The notes: generated by a model from the sequence alone, not told the origin. 34,000 bases of DNA from Phycisphaerales bacterium (GCA_003597935.1 QZJT01000006.1:1-34000); one strand, 5' to 3'. Positions 15,778 to 23,743 are shown, counted from the stretch's first letter. Made by a program: numbers and translations.

Positions 15778-16941
15778 CTATTGCGTCCGGAACCGCACGA
15801 TCGCCAGGCCGTCGTCGCCGCTGCGGCGCCATGTAACGTCGTGCGGTTTGAGCGCCGCCGCGATCTGCCGCACGGGCTCGGCCGGCGCGATCGCGTGCGC
15901 GTCGCCGCCGCCGATCCAGATCGGCCCTACGAACACGCGCGCCTCGTCAATCAGGCCCGCGGCCAGGAACGCGCGGATCAGCGTCGCGCCGCCTTCCAGC
16001 AGCACGTTGGTCGCGCCGCGGCGGGCCAGCAGGCGCAAGGCGGTCGCGGGATCCAGGCGGCCAATCGAAGGGCGGCCGCACGAGACGACTTCCACGCCCA
16101 GCCTCCTCAGCGCGTCCGCCCGGTCGGACGTCGCCGATTCCGACAGCGTCAGCACGAGCGTGGGCACGTCCCGGGCCGTCTTCGCCAGTTGAGCATCCAC
16201 GGGAAGCCGCAGCCGGCCGTCCATCACCACGCGCGCCGCGACGCGCCGGACGCCGGCGCCGCGGGCAGTCAGCACCGGATCATCCGCCACCGCCGTGCCA
16301 GCGCCGATGAGGATGGCATCCACCCGGCCCCGCCAGCGGTGTACGAGTCGCCGCGACGCCTCACATGAGATCCACTTCGAGTCGCCGCCCTCCGCCGCCA
16401 GGCGCCCGTCCAGCGACTGCGCCCACTTGGCGATCACGTACGGCCGGCCGAGAGTGACGCGCGTCGTGAACGGGGCGATCAGCCGACGCGCCTCGGATTC
16501 GCACACGCCTGCGTCCACCCGGATGCCCGCCCGCCGCAGCCGTTCGATCCCCCCCCCGGGCACGTGCGGGTTCGGATCGGCCGTGCCCACCACCACCCGC
16601 GCCACCCCGGCCGCGATCAGGGCGTCGCAGCAGGGCGGCGTCTTGCCCACGTGGGCGCAGGGTTCCAGCGTGACGTACGCGGCCGCCCCCCGGCACGATC
16701 CGCCTGCCGCCTTCAACGCCTCGACTTCCGCGTGGGGGCCGCCGAACCGGTGATGATAGCCCTCACCGATCACCCGCCCGCGGCGCGTCAGCACGCATCC
16801 GACCATCGGGTTCGGCTCGACGCGGCCCTCGCCGCGCAGTGCAAGGCGCAGCGCCCGCCGCATGTAACAGGCATCTGTGTCGTCAGGAGTCGGACGAGCC
16901 AAGTATCGCCCCGTCGGTTCGCGGCCTTTGCGCCGCCACAC
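15778..16941 (-). CDS. ribD: Bifunctional riboflavin deaminase/reductase RibD
   Basis: Cytoplasmic enzyme of riboflavin synthesis. The N-terminal domain deaminates diaminohydroxyphosphoribosylamino-pyrimidine and the C-terminal domain reduces the ribose with NADPH. The deaminase zinc site is HAE (70-72) and PCAHVGKTPPC (94-104); VEPNPMVGCV (41-50) and GTADPNPHVPGGG are also conserved. The reductase part has PYVIAKWAQSLDGRLA, RVDAILIGAGTAVADDP and NVLLEGGATL. Its length of 387 residues is normal for RibD. The start is uncertain: GTG at 16941 gives a longer N-terminus than usual, and a TTG near YLARPTPDD has GGGG upstream. It is convergent with the LTXXQ genes. No other rib gene is nearby. Confidence 0.95.
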   Translation of the reverse strand: MWRRKGREPTGRYLARPTPDDTDACYMRRALRLALRGEGRVEPNPMVGCVLTRRGRVIGEGYHHRFGGPHAEVEALKAAGGSCRGAAAYVTLEPCAHVGKTPPCCDALIAAGVARVVVGTADPNPHVPGGGIERLRRAGIRVDAGVCESEARRLIAPFTTRVTLGRPYVIAKWAQSLDGRLAAEGGDSKWISCEASRRLVHRWRGRVDAILIGAGTAVADDPVLTARGAGVRRVAARVVMDGRLRLPVDAQLAKTARDVPTLVLTLSESATSDRADALRRLGVEVVSCGRPSIGRLDPATALRLLARRGATNVLLEGGATLIRAFLAAGLIDEARVFVGPIWIGGGDAHAIAPAEPVRQIAAALKPHDVTWRRSGDDGLAIVRFRTQ

Positions 16942-17166
16942 TCGGCCGATGCCCGTTCGCTGCCCGAAGCAGAGAAAACCTAGCCCGCCCCCGCGCGAGC
17001 GTCAAGGGCGGGCGGATCTTGACGCACGCTCACTCAGCCGGCCCGGCCCGGCTGCGGATGGACGGGCCGTGCGACTTGAGATAGGGCCGCACCACGTCCG
17101 GATCGCCTCAGCGAATCCCGCGATGCGGCCCAGGTGCGTCGGCTGCGCCTTCAGACGCGCCGCGAC

Positions 17167-18159
17167 TCACTCACACCGGCACTGCGCCGGACCCTGCTCG
17201 TTGTTGAGGCACCTGCAGATGGGTTTCTCCTCCGCCGTGCAACCGCTCACGCTGCAGCTCGTCTTGTCCGGGCAGGTCTGCGAGCAGCCGCGTCCGGGTA
17301 CCGGACACTCCGCCACCACCGAATCCACGTGTCCGACCAGGCCCTTGACGGTGGCTTTCGCCTTGCCTCTGGCGTTGGTGACCAGGTCCACCACCCGACA
17401 TCCCTGCTGCGCCACCCAGTGCAGCAGCTTCTGGGGATCCATCGTCGACTTGAGCTTCAGCTTGATCTGCTGCTTCTTCTCGTTGACCTTCTGCTTGAGC
17501 GACTTGATCTGTTCGCAGACCACGCCCGCCCGGGCCAGCGACAGGTCGTCGAAGAAGGCGATCGGCCCGTTCGAGAACAGGTCGAAGTTGGCGATGGCCA
17601 CCGCGCCGCCACGGACCGCCCACGTCCCTTCCGAGACCAGCTCACCGTTGTAGTAGGTGGCCTGGACGTTGGCGTCGAGATCGACTTCGATGCGGATCTC
17701 CGCCCAGCCGTTGAAGGCAATCGGCCGGGGGGTGTGGGCGCGGAAATCGTCGATCACCGTTCCGTCCGGGCGGAAATTCAGCTCGATCGCCCACTGGGCC
17801 GTCCGGCTGTCCGGGTCGTACTCATTGTTGACGATGAAGTAGGTGGAGGCGGACAGCGGCGCCGGCACGTAGTGCCAGGCGCGGATCGTCCATTGCCCCG
17901 TTTCGTAGCCGGCCAGGTACTGGCACAGGTCGCTGGCATCGGCGACCTTCACCGAGTTGGGATAGGAGAGGTACTGCTCGTCGGTCACCAGCCCGTTGGC
18001 GTTGGGATCGTGATACCAGCCGTCCCACCCGCCCTGGCCGATCAGACCGGACCCCGTCTGGTAGCAGTTGAACGTGTCAAACCAGGGATCCTGGGCTTGA
18101 CCCGCCGCCGTGACCGCCAGGACCACGGACAAACACGTCACTTGTCGAATCGCGTGCAT
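17167..18159 (-). CDS. Secreted LamG-like protein with basic coil and cysteine-rich tail
   Basis: Protein of 330 residues. The signal peptide MHAIRQVTCLSVVLAVTAAG ends near QAQD. The first two thirds form a beta-rich, concanavalin/LamG-like domain (DTFNCYQTGSGLIGQGGWDG, then YFIVNNEYDPDSR, WAEIRIEVDLDAN and AFFDDLSLARAG). A lysine-rich segment (IKSLKQKVNEKKQQIKLKLK) follows, and the last 60 residues hold about a dozen cysteines, probably disulfide-bonded outside the cell. The ATG at 18159 has AGGGAG eight bases upstream. A sigma70-type promoter lies about 220 bases upstream. The family is not recognised beyond the fold; carbohydrate or surface binding is a guess. Confidence 0.72.
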   Translation of the reverse strand: MHAIRQVTCLSVVLAVTAAGQAQDPWFDTFNCYQTGSGLIGQGGWDGWYHDPNANGLVTDEQYLSYPNSVKVADASDLCQYLAGYETGQWTIRAWHYVPAPLSASTYFIVNNEYDPDSRTAQWAIELNFRPDGTVIDDFRAHTPRPIAFNGWAEIRIEVDLDANVQATYYNGELVSEGTWAVRGGAVAIANFDLFSNGPIAFFDDLSLARAGVVCEQIKSLKQKVNEKKQQIKLKLKSTMDPQKLLHWVAQQGCRVVDLVTNARGKAKATVKGLVGHVDSVVAECPVPGRGCSQTCPDKTSCSVSGCTAEEKPICRCLNNEQGPAQCRCE

Positions 18160-18590
18160 GATCGAGACTCCCTGTCCCGTCCCCTGCGCGCGTCGACTCG
18201 GCGCACCCGCCGCGCGGTCCGCGCGCAGCGGGGCGGGCAAAACCTGGATCCGCACCCATGCGGATCGTCAGAACTTCACTCGTCGGCCCGAAGATGCAGG
18301 AGGCAGGCGGTCGTCGACGTGACCCGGTCAACGCGGGCGGACGGCCGCACAGCGCCGGGTGCTCTCCCAAGTCAGGCAGTCTACCACGCGGCGAAGGGGA
18401 AAGTCAACTGCGGTCGGCGTCGAGCGCGGATGCGGCTGGGGGCCGTGGCCGCGGGTGACGCCCGTCTTCGGGCGAACCCGCGGACGGGCGGATCCCGGAA
18501 ACCTCAGGGGAGCCGCGAAGCGACGAAGGAAGTCACGCGAAGTGTGCCGGTCACAGCCAGGATGAACGCCGATACGGGCGGCGGGTGAGA
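18160..18590 (-). other. Leader and promoter region of the secreted protein; no gene seen
   Basis: Apart from the minus-strand promoter at 18378-18407 and the predicted leader of about 210 bases (18160-18371), I see nothing coding here. Open frames in this stretch lack family resemblance and RBSs. Confidence 0.4.
18378..18407 (-). promoter_or_regulatory. Sigma70-type promoter for the LamG-like secreted protein
   Basis: On the minus strand TTGACT (18407-18402), 18 bases and TAGACT (18383-18378). It would give a leader of about 210 nt before the ATG at 18159. Confidence 0.55.
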
Positions 18591-18705
18591 GTGTCATCGG
18601 GTGGGCAAATCCGGCCAGTCGGGGGCGGGTGAAAACCGGACATTTCGAGGACGGGATTCGCGGCGGGAGCCTGCCCAGTCAGTTGATGGATGGGAGGCCC
18701 TGCGG

Positions 18706-18960
18706 ATGGCGAATCGGCTCAAGGTGGACGCGATACGAGCAATTCTGGCGCTCAAGCGGCTAGGCTGGTCCGACCGGCGGATCGGTTGGGAGTTGGCCGT
18801 CCACCGGGAAACGGTGGCGCGGCAGGTTCGGCTGAAGGCGGCCAGGACCGAGGGCGACGCGGGGCGTGTGCCTCCGTTGGCCGGCGACCCTCCGCGTGGT
18901 GTTGGCCAAAACCGGCCGGCCCGTCCACCAGGGCGAAGCCGCCTCGGGTCGAGCCGCTGA
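18706..18960 (+). pseudogene. IS21-type transposase (IstA) N-terminal fragment
   Basis: The frame starts with ATG after GGGAGG (eight bases) and reads MANRLKVDAIRAILALKRLG, then WSDRRIGWELAVHRETVARQ, the N-terminal helix-turn-helix of IstA-type transposases. Recognisable sequence stops after about 57 residues (near 18880), where it runs into antisense sequence of a secreted-protein gene; the rest of the frame to 18960 is not transposase. The catalytic DDE domain and the IstB helper are absent, so this is a dead remnant. The element's left end is probably the TGTCATC near 18591. Confidence 0.65.
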
Positions 18961-19465
18961 AGCTGACGATGTTGTTGCCGGCGCTGATGGTGAAGTCGCC
19001 GGCCATGATCCAGCCCGGCACGCCCGGATCGTGCGGCCACTGGCGGTTGAAGGTGAAGTCGTCGAACGTCACGCCGGTCTTATCGGCGTAGACGCCCACG
19101 TAGCCGCTGCCGAAGTCCACCGCCGAGGTGTGCGTCAGCACGACCGACTGCCCCACAATCCATGCTTTGACCTGGCGCTTGCGCACCTCGACGCGCAGCT
19201 CGTACTCTGTGCTTTCGGACACCGTGGCCGAGGTGGTTGCGTCGGTGGTAAAGCCGCTGCCATCGACGTAGGTGACGAACTGGAGGGCGCCGGAGCGGTC
19301 CAGCACCACGGCGTTGAAGCTATTGGTCCCGTCGTGGAAGAGCACCAGCCCGGCCTCCTTGCTGGAGGAACCGGTCGGGAACTTGATCTTCAGCGACGCG
19401 GCCCCGTCGGAGAGCGTGCCGCGGTCGTTGGAGGTGAGCCGGTCGAGGTTGTCGTAGATCAGAAC
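18900..19465 (-). pseudogene. Fragment of a secreted LamG-like protein gene, cut at both ends
   Basis: A minus-strand frame from about 19465 to 18900 encodes beta-rich sequence typical of a LamG-like domain: LIYDNLDRLTSND, LVLFHDGTNSFNAVVLD, YELRVEVRKRQVKAWIVG, GYVGVYADKTGVTFDDFTFN and FSGSTRGGFALVDGP. There is no start or signal peptide: the N-terminal side ends about 18 bases from the inverted repeat of a complete IS, and the C-terminal side fuses to an IS21-type fragment. An internal GTG at 19345 is not a plausible start. It resembles the class of the secreted protein at 17167-18159 but is not a close copy. The missing N-terminal half is not found beyond the IS, so a deletion accompanied the insertions. 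Confidence 0.65.
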
Positions 19466-19482
19466 CCTTTTTGACCCCTGTT

Positions 19483-19520
19483 CGACCCCTCCAGCAGCGA
19501 TTTTGTGCCGCCTGTTGATT
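19483..19520 (+). repeat. Left inverted repeat of the IS
   Basis: Outer 25 bp are CGACCCCTCCAGCAGCGATT followed by TTGTG; the match to the right end continues inwards through TGTTGATT with several mismatches. Confidence 0.85.
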
Positions 19521-19661
19521 TTCCCACTGCCGCCACGTCGGCGGGCTGCGAGGGTCGGAAGGGGCTATCTGGCGCCACGAAGTCTATTAAATTGTGGCGG
19601 TAATGGCGAGGGTCAACCCCTGCTGACGCGCCCGACAAGCCACATTGTCCGCCATATTTAA

Positions 19662-19690
19662 TTGGACTTTCTTGGTCATCGCGGTATCCT
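19662..19690 (+). promoter_or_regulatory. Sigma70-type promoter of the IS transposase
   Basis: TTGGAC (19662-19667), 17 bases and TATCCT (19685-19690), 66 bases before the first transposase ATG, inside the element. Confidence 0.6.
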
Positions 19691-19755
19691 CCGTGCTGGA
19701 ATGAACGCGCCGTCCGTCGGCGGCGCGGAACGTTGCAGTCAGGGAGGATCGCGCC

Positions 19756-20190
19756 ATGGCTCAGTTCGATCTTACGCGACGGGCGCTCGTCGGAAGCGGC
19801 GGTGCGCTGGCGGTGCGCGACGACGACGAAGTCACACGCAAGCTCTGCATGCTCATGGAAGGGGAATGCGAAGGGCTGGGGCCCGTCGAGGCGGCGCGGA
19901 AGTTCGGCTTCAGCAAACAACGGTACTTCCAGTTGCGGGCCGCCTTCCTCGAAGCGGGCGCCGGCGCCCTGCAGAGCCGCAAGCGCGGACCCAAGTCTCA
20001 TTATCGCCGCACCGCCGAAGTCGTTCGCCAGGTGATCCGACACCGCTTCCTCGATCCGGACGCGTCGGCCGAGGTGATCGCGCAGAAGCTTACCCAGGAC
20101 GGCTGGACGATCAGCATCCGCAGCGTGCAACGCGTGTTTGAAGAGTTCGGCCTTCAAAAAAAAACTCCACCGTTATCGTCCCAAGGTTGA
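19756..20190 (+). CDS. IS transposase, N-terminal helix-turn-helix frame (orfA)
   Basis: Protein of 144 residues. It carries a helix-turn-helix region (LGPVEAARKFGFSKQRYFQL) and a second DNA-binding segment (DASAEVIAQKLTQDGWTISI, RSVQRVFEEFGLQKK). It would bind the IS ends and, when fused to the second frame, form the full transposase. GGAGG lies eight bases before the ATG. The frame overlaps the DDE frame by 53 bp. At CTTCAAAAAAAAACTCC (A9, 20156-20164) frame A reads CTT CAA AAA AAA ACT while the DDE frame reads TTC AAA AAA AAA CTC. Joining the two requires a net +1 shift, or transcripts with one A fewer or two more. Confidence 0.8.
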   Translation: MAQFDLTRRALVGSGGALAVRDDDEVTRKLCMLMEGECEGLGPVEAARKFGFSKQRYFQLRAAFLEAGAGALQSRKRGPKSHYRRTAEVVRQVIRHRFLDPDASAEVIAQKLTQDGWTISIRSVQRVFEEFGLQKKTPPLSSQG

Positions 20191-21565
20191 GCAGACGATT
20201 CAGACGCAACGGACCCGCAAGCAGGTCCGCGCCGAGCCCTGCGATCCACTCAGCCTGGAGCGGGGCGTGCGGCAACTGCTGGCCGACAAGATCTCCGGCA
20301 ACCTGCTCGGCCTGTGGCTGCTGGTTCCGGAGCATCTGCGTCTGGGCACGTGGGACCTGCTTCGGGGTTGGAGCGGTCAGTCGAGCGAGCGGGCGGAACC
20401 GCGACTGGCGCTTCAACTGGTCCATGAGGCCGCGCTGTGCAGCAGCGGTTATCGCCGGCGCCGTTCGCTCAGCCAGCGTGGCTTCGAACTGGCCAACGGG
20501 CTGCCCTTCGTCGCCCACGACGTCGCGGTGCACACGCTGCTGGCGGACCACACGGTGGCCGAGGCGCAGCGGCTGCAAGTGGCGCTCGGGCGAATCCGTC
20601 GAGCCTCGGGAGACTTCCAGGGAAGGCTTCTGGCGATCGATCCGCATCGCATCCGCAGTTACAGCAAGCGGCAGATGCGGCGCTTTCGCGACAGCGAGAA
20701 AAGCCGAGCCTTCAAGGCGGCACAGACGTTTTTCGCCCTCGACGCCGACACGCATCAGCCCGTCTGTTTCACCACCGCGACCTCGGCTTGTCTGGCGACG
20801 ACCGCGGCCGTCGAACTGCTGGGACTGGCCGAGCCGATTCTGACTCCCAAGCCTGGACAAACCCTGGTCATGGCCGACCTCGAGCACCTGACGGCCGAGT
20901 TGTTTCGGCACGTTCAACGTCATACGCCGTTCGATCTGCTGGTGCCGATGAAAAACACACGTTCGCTGCAAGAACAACTGGCAGCCATTCCCGACGAGCA
21001 ATTCACCCGCCGCTGGGCCGGCCTGGCTACCCTGAGCCAGCCGTACCGCATGGCCAAGCGCGACGCCGGTGATCTGGTCCAGATCGTTCAACGTTTGGGC
21101 GAAAAAACCGGCGAGTACCATCTAAACGCCTTCCTCTCGACAACCGAACGCGACGAAGTCGATACGCTGACTCTCGATTATCCCAAGCGTTGGCACGTGG
21201 AAGAATTCTTCAATGCCCATCAGGCCCTGGGATGGAAGCGAGCCGGAACCATGAACCTCAACATCCGCTACGGGCAGATGACCATGGCCCTGCTCGCACA
21301 GGCGGTCCTGCACCAACTGCGCCGCCGGCTCGGGGAGCCGTTCTCCACCTGGGACGCCGCCCACTTCGCCAAGTCGGTGCTGGCCGGCCTGGAAGGCGAC
21401 ATCCGTGTCCGTGACGACACCATCGTCGTCACCTACTACAACGCCCCCAACGCCGACCGCCTCCAACAACACTACACCGGCCTCCCCGACCGCTTGGAAC
21501 AGGAAAACGTCAACCCGCAGATCCCGTGGCTGTACGGCTTCAAGCTCGACTTCCGATTCCGCTGA
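20138..21565 (+). CDS. IS transposase, DDE catalytic frame (orfB)
   Basis: Catalytic part of the transposase, in frame from the A9 run (AFKKKLHRYRPKVEQ) to TGA at 21565, about 475 residues. Probable DDE residues are D in LLAIDPHRIRSYSK, D in LVMADLEHLTAELF and E in RWHVEEFFNAHQALGWKRAG; the last matches the YREW-like E region of IS4-type enzymes. The ATG at 20138 lacks an RBS, so expression as a fusion with orfA by frameshifting or transcriptional slippage at A9 is more likely than separate initiation. The frame is otherwise undamaged, so the element may be active. The family is uncertain within the IS4/IS1634/ISNCY-like group. Confidence 0.82.
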   Translation: MKSSAFKKKLHRYRPKVEQTIQTQRTRKQVRAEPCDPLSLERGVRQLLADKISGNLLGLWLLVPEHLRLGTWDLLRGWSGQSSERAEPRLALQLVHEAALCSSGYRRRRSLSQRGFELANGLPFVAHDVAVHTLLADHTVAEAQRLQVALGRIRRASGDFQGRLLAIDPHRIRSYSKRQMRRFRDSEKSRAFKAAQTFFALDADTHQPVCFTTATSACLATTAAVELLGLAEPILTPKPGQTLVMADLEHLTAELFRHVQRHTPFDLLVPMKNTRSLQEQLAAIPDEQFTRRWAGLATLSQPYRMAKRDAGDLVQIVQRLGEKTGEYHLNAFLSTTERDEVDTLTLDYPKRWHVEEFFNAHQALGWKRAGTMNLNIRYGQMTMALLAQAVLHQLRRRLGEPFSTWDAAHFAKSVLAGLEGDIRVRDDTIVVTYYNAPNADRLQQHYTGLPDRLEQENVNPQIPWLYGFKLDFRFR

Positions 21566-21586
21566 GCGGCGAGCCACGACTGGTCC

Positions 21587-21624
21587 AATCAACCAGCCCC
21601 ACAAAATCGCTGCTGAAAGGGTCG
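21587..21624 (-). repeat. Right inverted repeat of the IS
   Basis: Reverse complement begins CGACCCTTTCAGCAGCGATT, matching the left end; it starts 22 bases after the transposase stop codon. Confidence 0.85.
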
Positions 21625-21711
21625 TTCACCGGCGGGGGGGACACACCGCGAACGGCCCTTTCAGGGCCGAATCGTTTTTCCGGCCCACGTTCCCAGGCCT
21701 TCGGCCTGGGC

Positions 21712-21798
21712 TGACGGAATCGGCCCTTCGGGCCGAGAATTGACGGAATCGGCCCTTCAGGCCGGAATCTGACAGAATCGGCCCTTCAGGCCGAAAAG
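21712..21798. repeat. Three 29-bp tandem units with palindromic core
   Basis: Units 21712-21740, 21741-21769 and 21770-21798 each start TGACgGAATCGGCCCTTC. The core TCGGCCC-TTC-GGGCCGA is a 7-bp inverted repeat in unit 1; units 2 and 3 have CAGGCCGG or CAGGCCGA. The units abut with no spacers. Confidence 0.85.
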
Positions 21799-21903
21799 GG
21801 TTCTCGCGAAGCGACGGCCTGCCTGCGGTCCGCCGCCGCCGGATGCCACCCGATCCATCCGTGCGACCGCGCGCCGCCGTCGAAGTACGTGCCGTTCCGC
21901 GTG

Positions 21904-21956
21904 CCGCCGATTGCGTCGCGCACCCGACCGCAAAGGGTGCGTGACACAATCGGCGG
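21904..21956. repeat. Long hairpin, 22-bp arms and 9-base loop
   Basis: Arm 21904-21925 and arm 21935-21956 pair at 20 of 22 positions, and one of the two mismatches is a G-U pair in RNA. The loop is GACCGCAAA. It begins CCGCCGATTG and ends CAATCGGCGG. The first-arm-plus-loop sequence recurs at 22078-22104. Confidence 0.85.
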
Positions 21957-22037
21957 TCCCCCTGGGATCGCCAGGTTCCAGCCTGGCGACTGCGGGAGTG
22001 TCGTGCCCCCTCGGAAAGCGGCATCCAAGTCGGGACT

Positions 22038-22066
22038 CCGCGCGGGCTGAAGCCACGCGGCTCGCT
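22038..22066. repeat. Dispersed palindromic repeat, copy 2
   Basis: CCGCGCGGGCTGAAGCC followed by ACGCGGCTCGCT matches the copy at 5016-5044 except for a small change in the right arm. Confidence 0.7.
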
Positions 22067-22077
22067 CAGATTCCCCA

Positions 22078-22104
22078 CCGATTGCGTCGCGCACCCGACC
22101 GCAA
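22078..22104. repeat. 27-bp direct copy of the hairpin arm
   Basis: Identical over 27 bp to 21907-21933 (CCGATTGCGTCGCGCACCCG and the loop). The second arm here is incomplete (TGCGTCGC). Confidence 0.85.
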
Positions 22105-22285
22105 GGGCCTGCGTCGCTGACTATCGACGACTGGCCGCCCGGGGCTTATGGTGCACGGCCGCGGCGGCAGTGACTCAGGCCCGGACGACGGCAGTGGCTT
22201 AGGCGGGCAAGACGGAGTGGCTTCGGCGCGGACGGCGGCGACGGCGCTGGCGTGGGAACGGAGTTTGCACAATGGCGACAGCCTC

Positions 22286-22349
22286 TTCCCTGACTCCCTT
22301 GTTCCCTCATTCTCTGACTCCCTGTCCGCGTGACTCCCTCACTCCCTGA
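22286..22349. repeat. Octamer array of the xTCCCTxA type, eight units
   Basis: Eight consecutive octamers: TTCCCTGA, CTCCCTTG, TTCCCTCA, TTCTCTGA, CTCCCTGT, CCGCGTGA, CTCCCTCA, CTCCCTGA. It ends 15 bases before the permease ATG and so fills its leader, where no strong RBS is seen. Confidence 0.85.
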
Positions 22350-22364
22350 GAACTGAGCGAAGCG

Positions 22365-23570
22365 ATGTTCTTCCTGCGCATGTTGCTGGCGGCGGCGCGT
22401 AGCCTGCGGGCCAACTTCGTTCGATCGATTCTGGCGATCCTGGGCATCGTCATCGGCGTGGGGACCGTCATTTCGGCCATGGGCGTGGTCGAGGGCGCCA
22501 CCCGCGACCTGGTGCGCGACATGAGCAAGGTCGGCTCGAACGTCTTGTGGGTCCGGCCGGGCAGCACGCGGCGCGGGGGCGTCACCATCGCCAGCGTCAA
22601 GCCGCTCAGCCCGGAGGACGTGGACGACATGCTGGACGAGCCGTCGGTGGCCGCGGCTGCGCCCGAGATCCTGCGCTTCGACCAGATCAAGTACGGGGCC
22701 AAGAACGAGTACGGTCAGGTCGTCGGGACGCGCGAGGAATTCTTCGACGTCTTCAGCTACGAGGCGGCATCCGGCCGCACGCTCAACCGGGCGGACACGA
22801 TTGCCCGACGGCGGGTGGCGGTGCTGGGCTCGGACATGGCCAAAGACCTGTTCGACAAGCGCTCGCCGCTGGGCGAGCAGATCCGCATCGCCCGCGACGC
22901 CTTCACCGTCGTCGGCGTGCTGAAGGAAAAAGGGGTGGTGGGCTTCGCCAATTTCGACAAGCAGGTGTACGTGCCCATCACGCGGGTCATGGCCATGTAC
23001 AACGTGCGCACGCTGTCGCAGATCAGCGTCCGGGGCGAGGACCGCTACGAGATGGAGGAGACGCGCTCGGCGGCCGCGGCCGTGCTGCGCCGCAAGCACC
23101 GCCTCCAACTCGGTGAGAGCGACGACTTCACCGTCACCTCGCAGAAGGAGATGTTCGAGCAGTTCAGCAAGATGATCCGCATCATGCAGAGCCTGTTCTT
23201 CGCGGTCAGCGGCATCTCGCTGATCGTCGGCGGGTTCGGCATCATGAACATCATGCTGGTGTCGGTCACCGAGCGGACGCGCGAGATCGGCGTGCGCATG
23301 GCGGTGGGGGCGTATCGCGGTGACATCATGGCGCAGTTCCTGGGCGAGAGCAGCATGATCTGCGTCGTCGGCGCTCCGCTGGGCATCGCTCTGGGCTGGT
23401 TCATCAACCGCCTGGTGGAGATCCGCCTCGCCCCGCTCAAGCCCATCCTCGCGTCCGACATCGTCCTGATCGCGGTCGGCGTGGCCATCGCCACCGGCAT
23501 CGTCAGCGGACTCTACCCCGCCTGGCGGGCCAGCCGGCTGAATCCGGTGGACGCACTGCGTTATGAATAG
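22365..23570 (+). CDS. MacB/FtsX-type ABC transporter permease (no ATPase nearby)
   Basis: Membrane protein of 401 residues with MacB architecture: a first helix (SILAILGIVIGVGTVISAMG) with the conserved ILGI(V)IG start, a periplasmic core of about 200 residues (DLVRDMSKVGSNVLWVRPGS and onwards), then the FtsX domain with three helices (about 283-310, 328-360, 368-390). This includes IMNIMLVSVTERTREIGVRM and ends GLYPAWRASRLNPVDALRYE, both hallmarks of the family. It would couple cytoplasmic ATP hydrolysis to export or mechanotransmission across the envelope. The cognate ATPase gene is usually adjacent, but none is found in the window. The start is preceded only by the octamer array and a weak GAGCGAAG. 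Confidence 0.9.
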   Translation: MFFLRMLLAAARSLRANFVRSILAILGIVIGVGTVISAMGVVEGATRDLVRDMSKVGSNVLWVRPGSTRRGGVTIASVKPLSPEDVDDMLDEPSVAAAAPEILRFDQIKYGAKNEYGQVVGTREEFFDVFSYEAASGRTLNRADTIARRRVAVLGSDMAKDLFDKRSPLGEQIRIARDAFTVVGVLKEKGVVGFANFDKQVYVPITRVMAMYNVRTLSQISVRGEDRYEMEETRSAAAAVLRRKHRLQLGESDDFTVTSQKEMFEQFSKMIRIMQSLFFAVSGISLIVGGFGIMNIMLVSVTERTREIGVRMAVGAYRGDIMAQFLGESSMICVVGAPLGIALGWFINRLVEIRLAPLKPILASDIVLIAVGVAIATGIVSGLYPAWRASRLNPVDALRYE

Positions 23571-23743
23571 CGCCACACGCGGCGATCGGCCTTGTGACGG
23601 TTTGCAAGACCGCTACCCTTCTGGCACGATGCAACGCGCTTGTCGCGCGTTCGCGCCGTTACCGGACCGGGTCGAATCCACCGTCGGCGGATCCCGGACG
23701 CCCAACCAGAACGGCGCGTTCGACGCCCGCCAAGATACACCAA

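Larger units (their letters stand above)
19483..21624 (+). mobile_element. Complete insertion sequence, ~2.14 kb, two-frame DDE transposase
   Basis: The element is bounded by imperfect inverted repeats of about 38 bp (19483-19520 and 21587-21624). Their outer 25 bp match except at two positions and end in CAGCAGCGATTTTGTG. Inside are a promoter, a helix-turn-helix frame and a DDE frame overlapping at an A9 run. I could not identify a target-site duplication by eye, which fits an insertion followed by local deletion. The transposase looks related to the IS4/IS1634-like DDE group, but the family is unsure. Confidence 0.85.
21625..22364. other. Gene-free palindromic repeat cluster
   Basis: About 740 bp between the IS and the permease gene with no credible gene on either strand. 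It contains isolated palindromes such as CCCAGGCCTTCGGCCTGGG (21692-21710), a 29-bp tandem array, a long hairpin and its 27-bp partial copy, a copy of the dispersed GCGGGCTGAAGCC repeat and an octamer array. A minus-strand frame through it reads only translated repeats. Confidence 0.7.

Noticed and set aside
17134..18588. 484-codon plus-strand frame opposite the LamG-like secreted protein
   Set aside because: No signal or motif; the minus strand has a signal peptide, RBS and promoter.
21712..21798. CRISPR-like array
   Set aside because: The 29-bp units abut with no spacers, and no cas genes are present.
21626..22078. 150-codon minus-strand frame through the palindromic repeats
   Set aside because: It is translated repeat DNA of a kind often misannotated as a protein.
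22146..23576. 476-codon antisense frame opposite the MacB-type permease
   Set aside because: Composition is rich in His, Asp and Arg (shadow frame), with no recognisable domain, whereas the sense frame is a clear permease.
23595..23690. tRNA-Cys-like pieces: CGGT-TTGCAAG-ACCG (anticodon-loop-like) and GGGTCGAATCC (T-loop-like)
   Set aside because: The two parts are too far apart for any cloverleaf, and no acceptor stem or D-arm can be closed around them.
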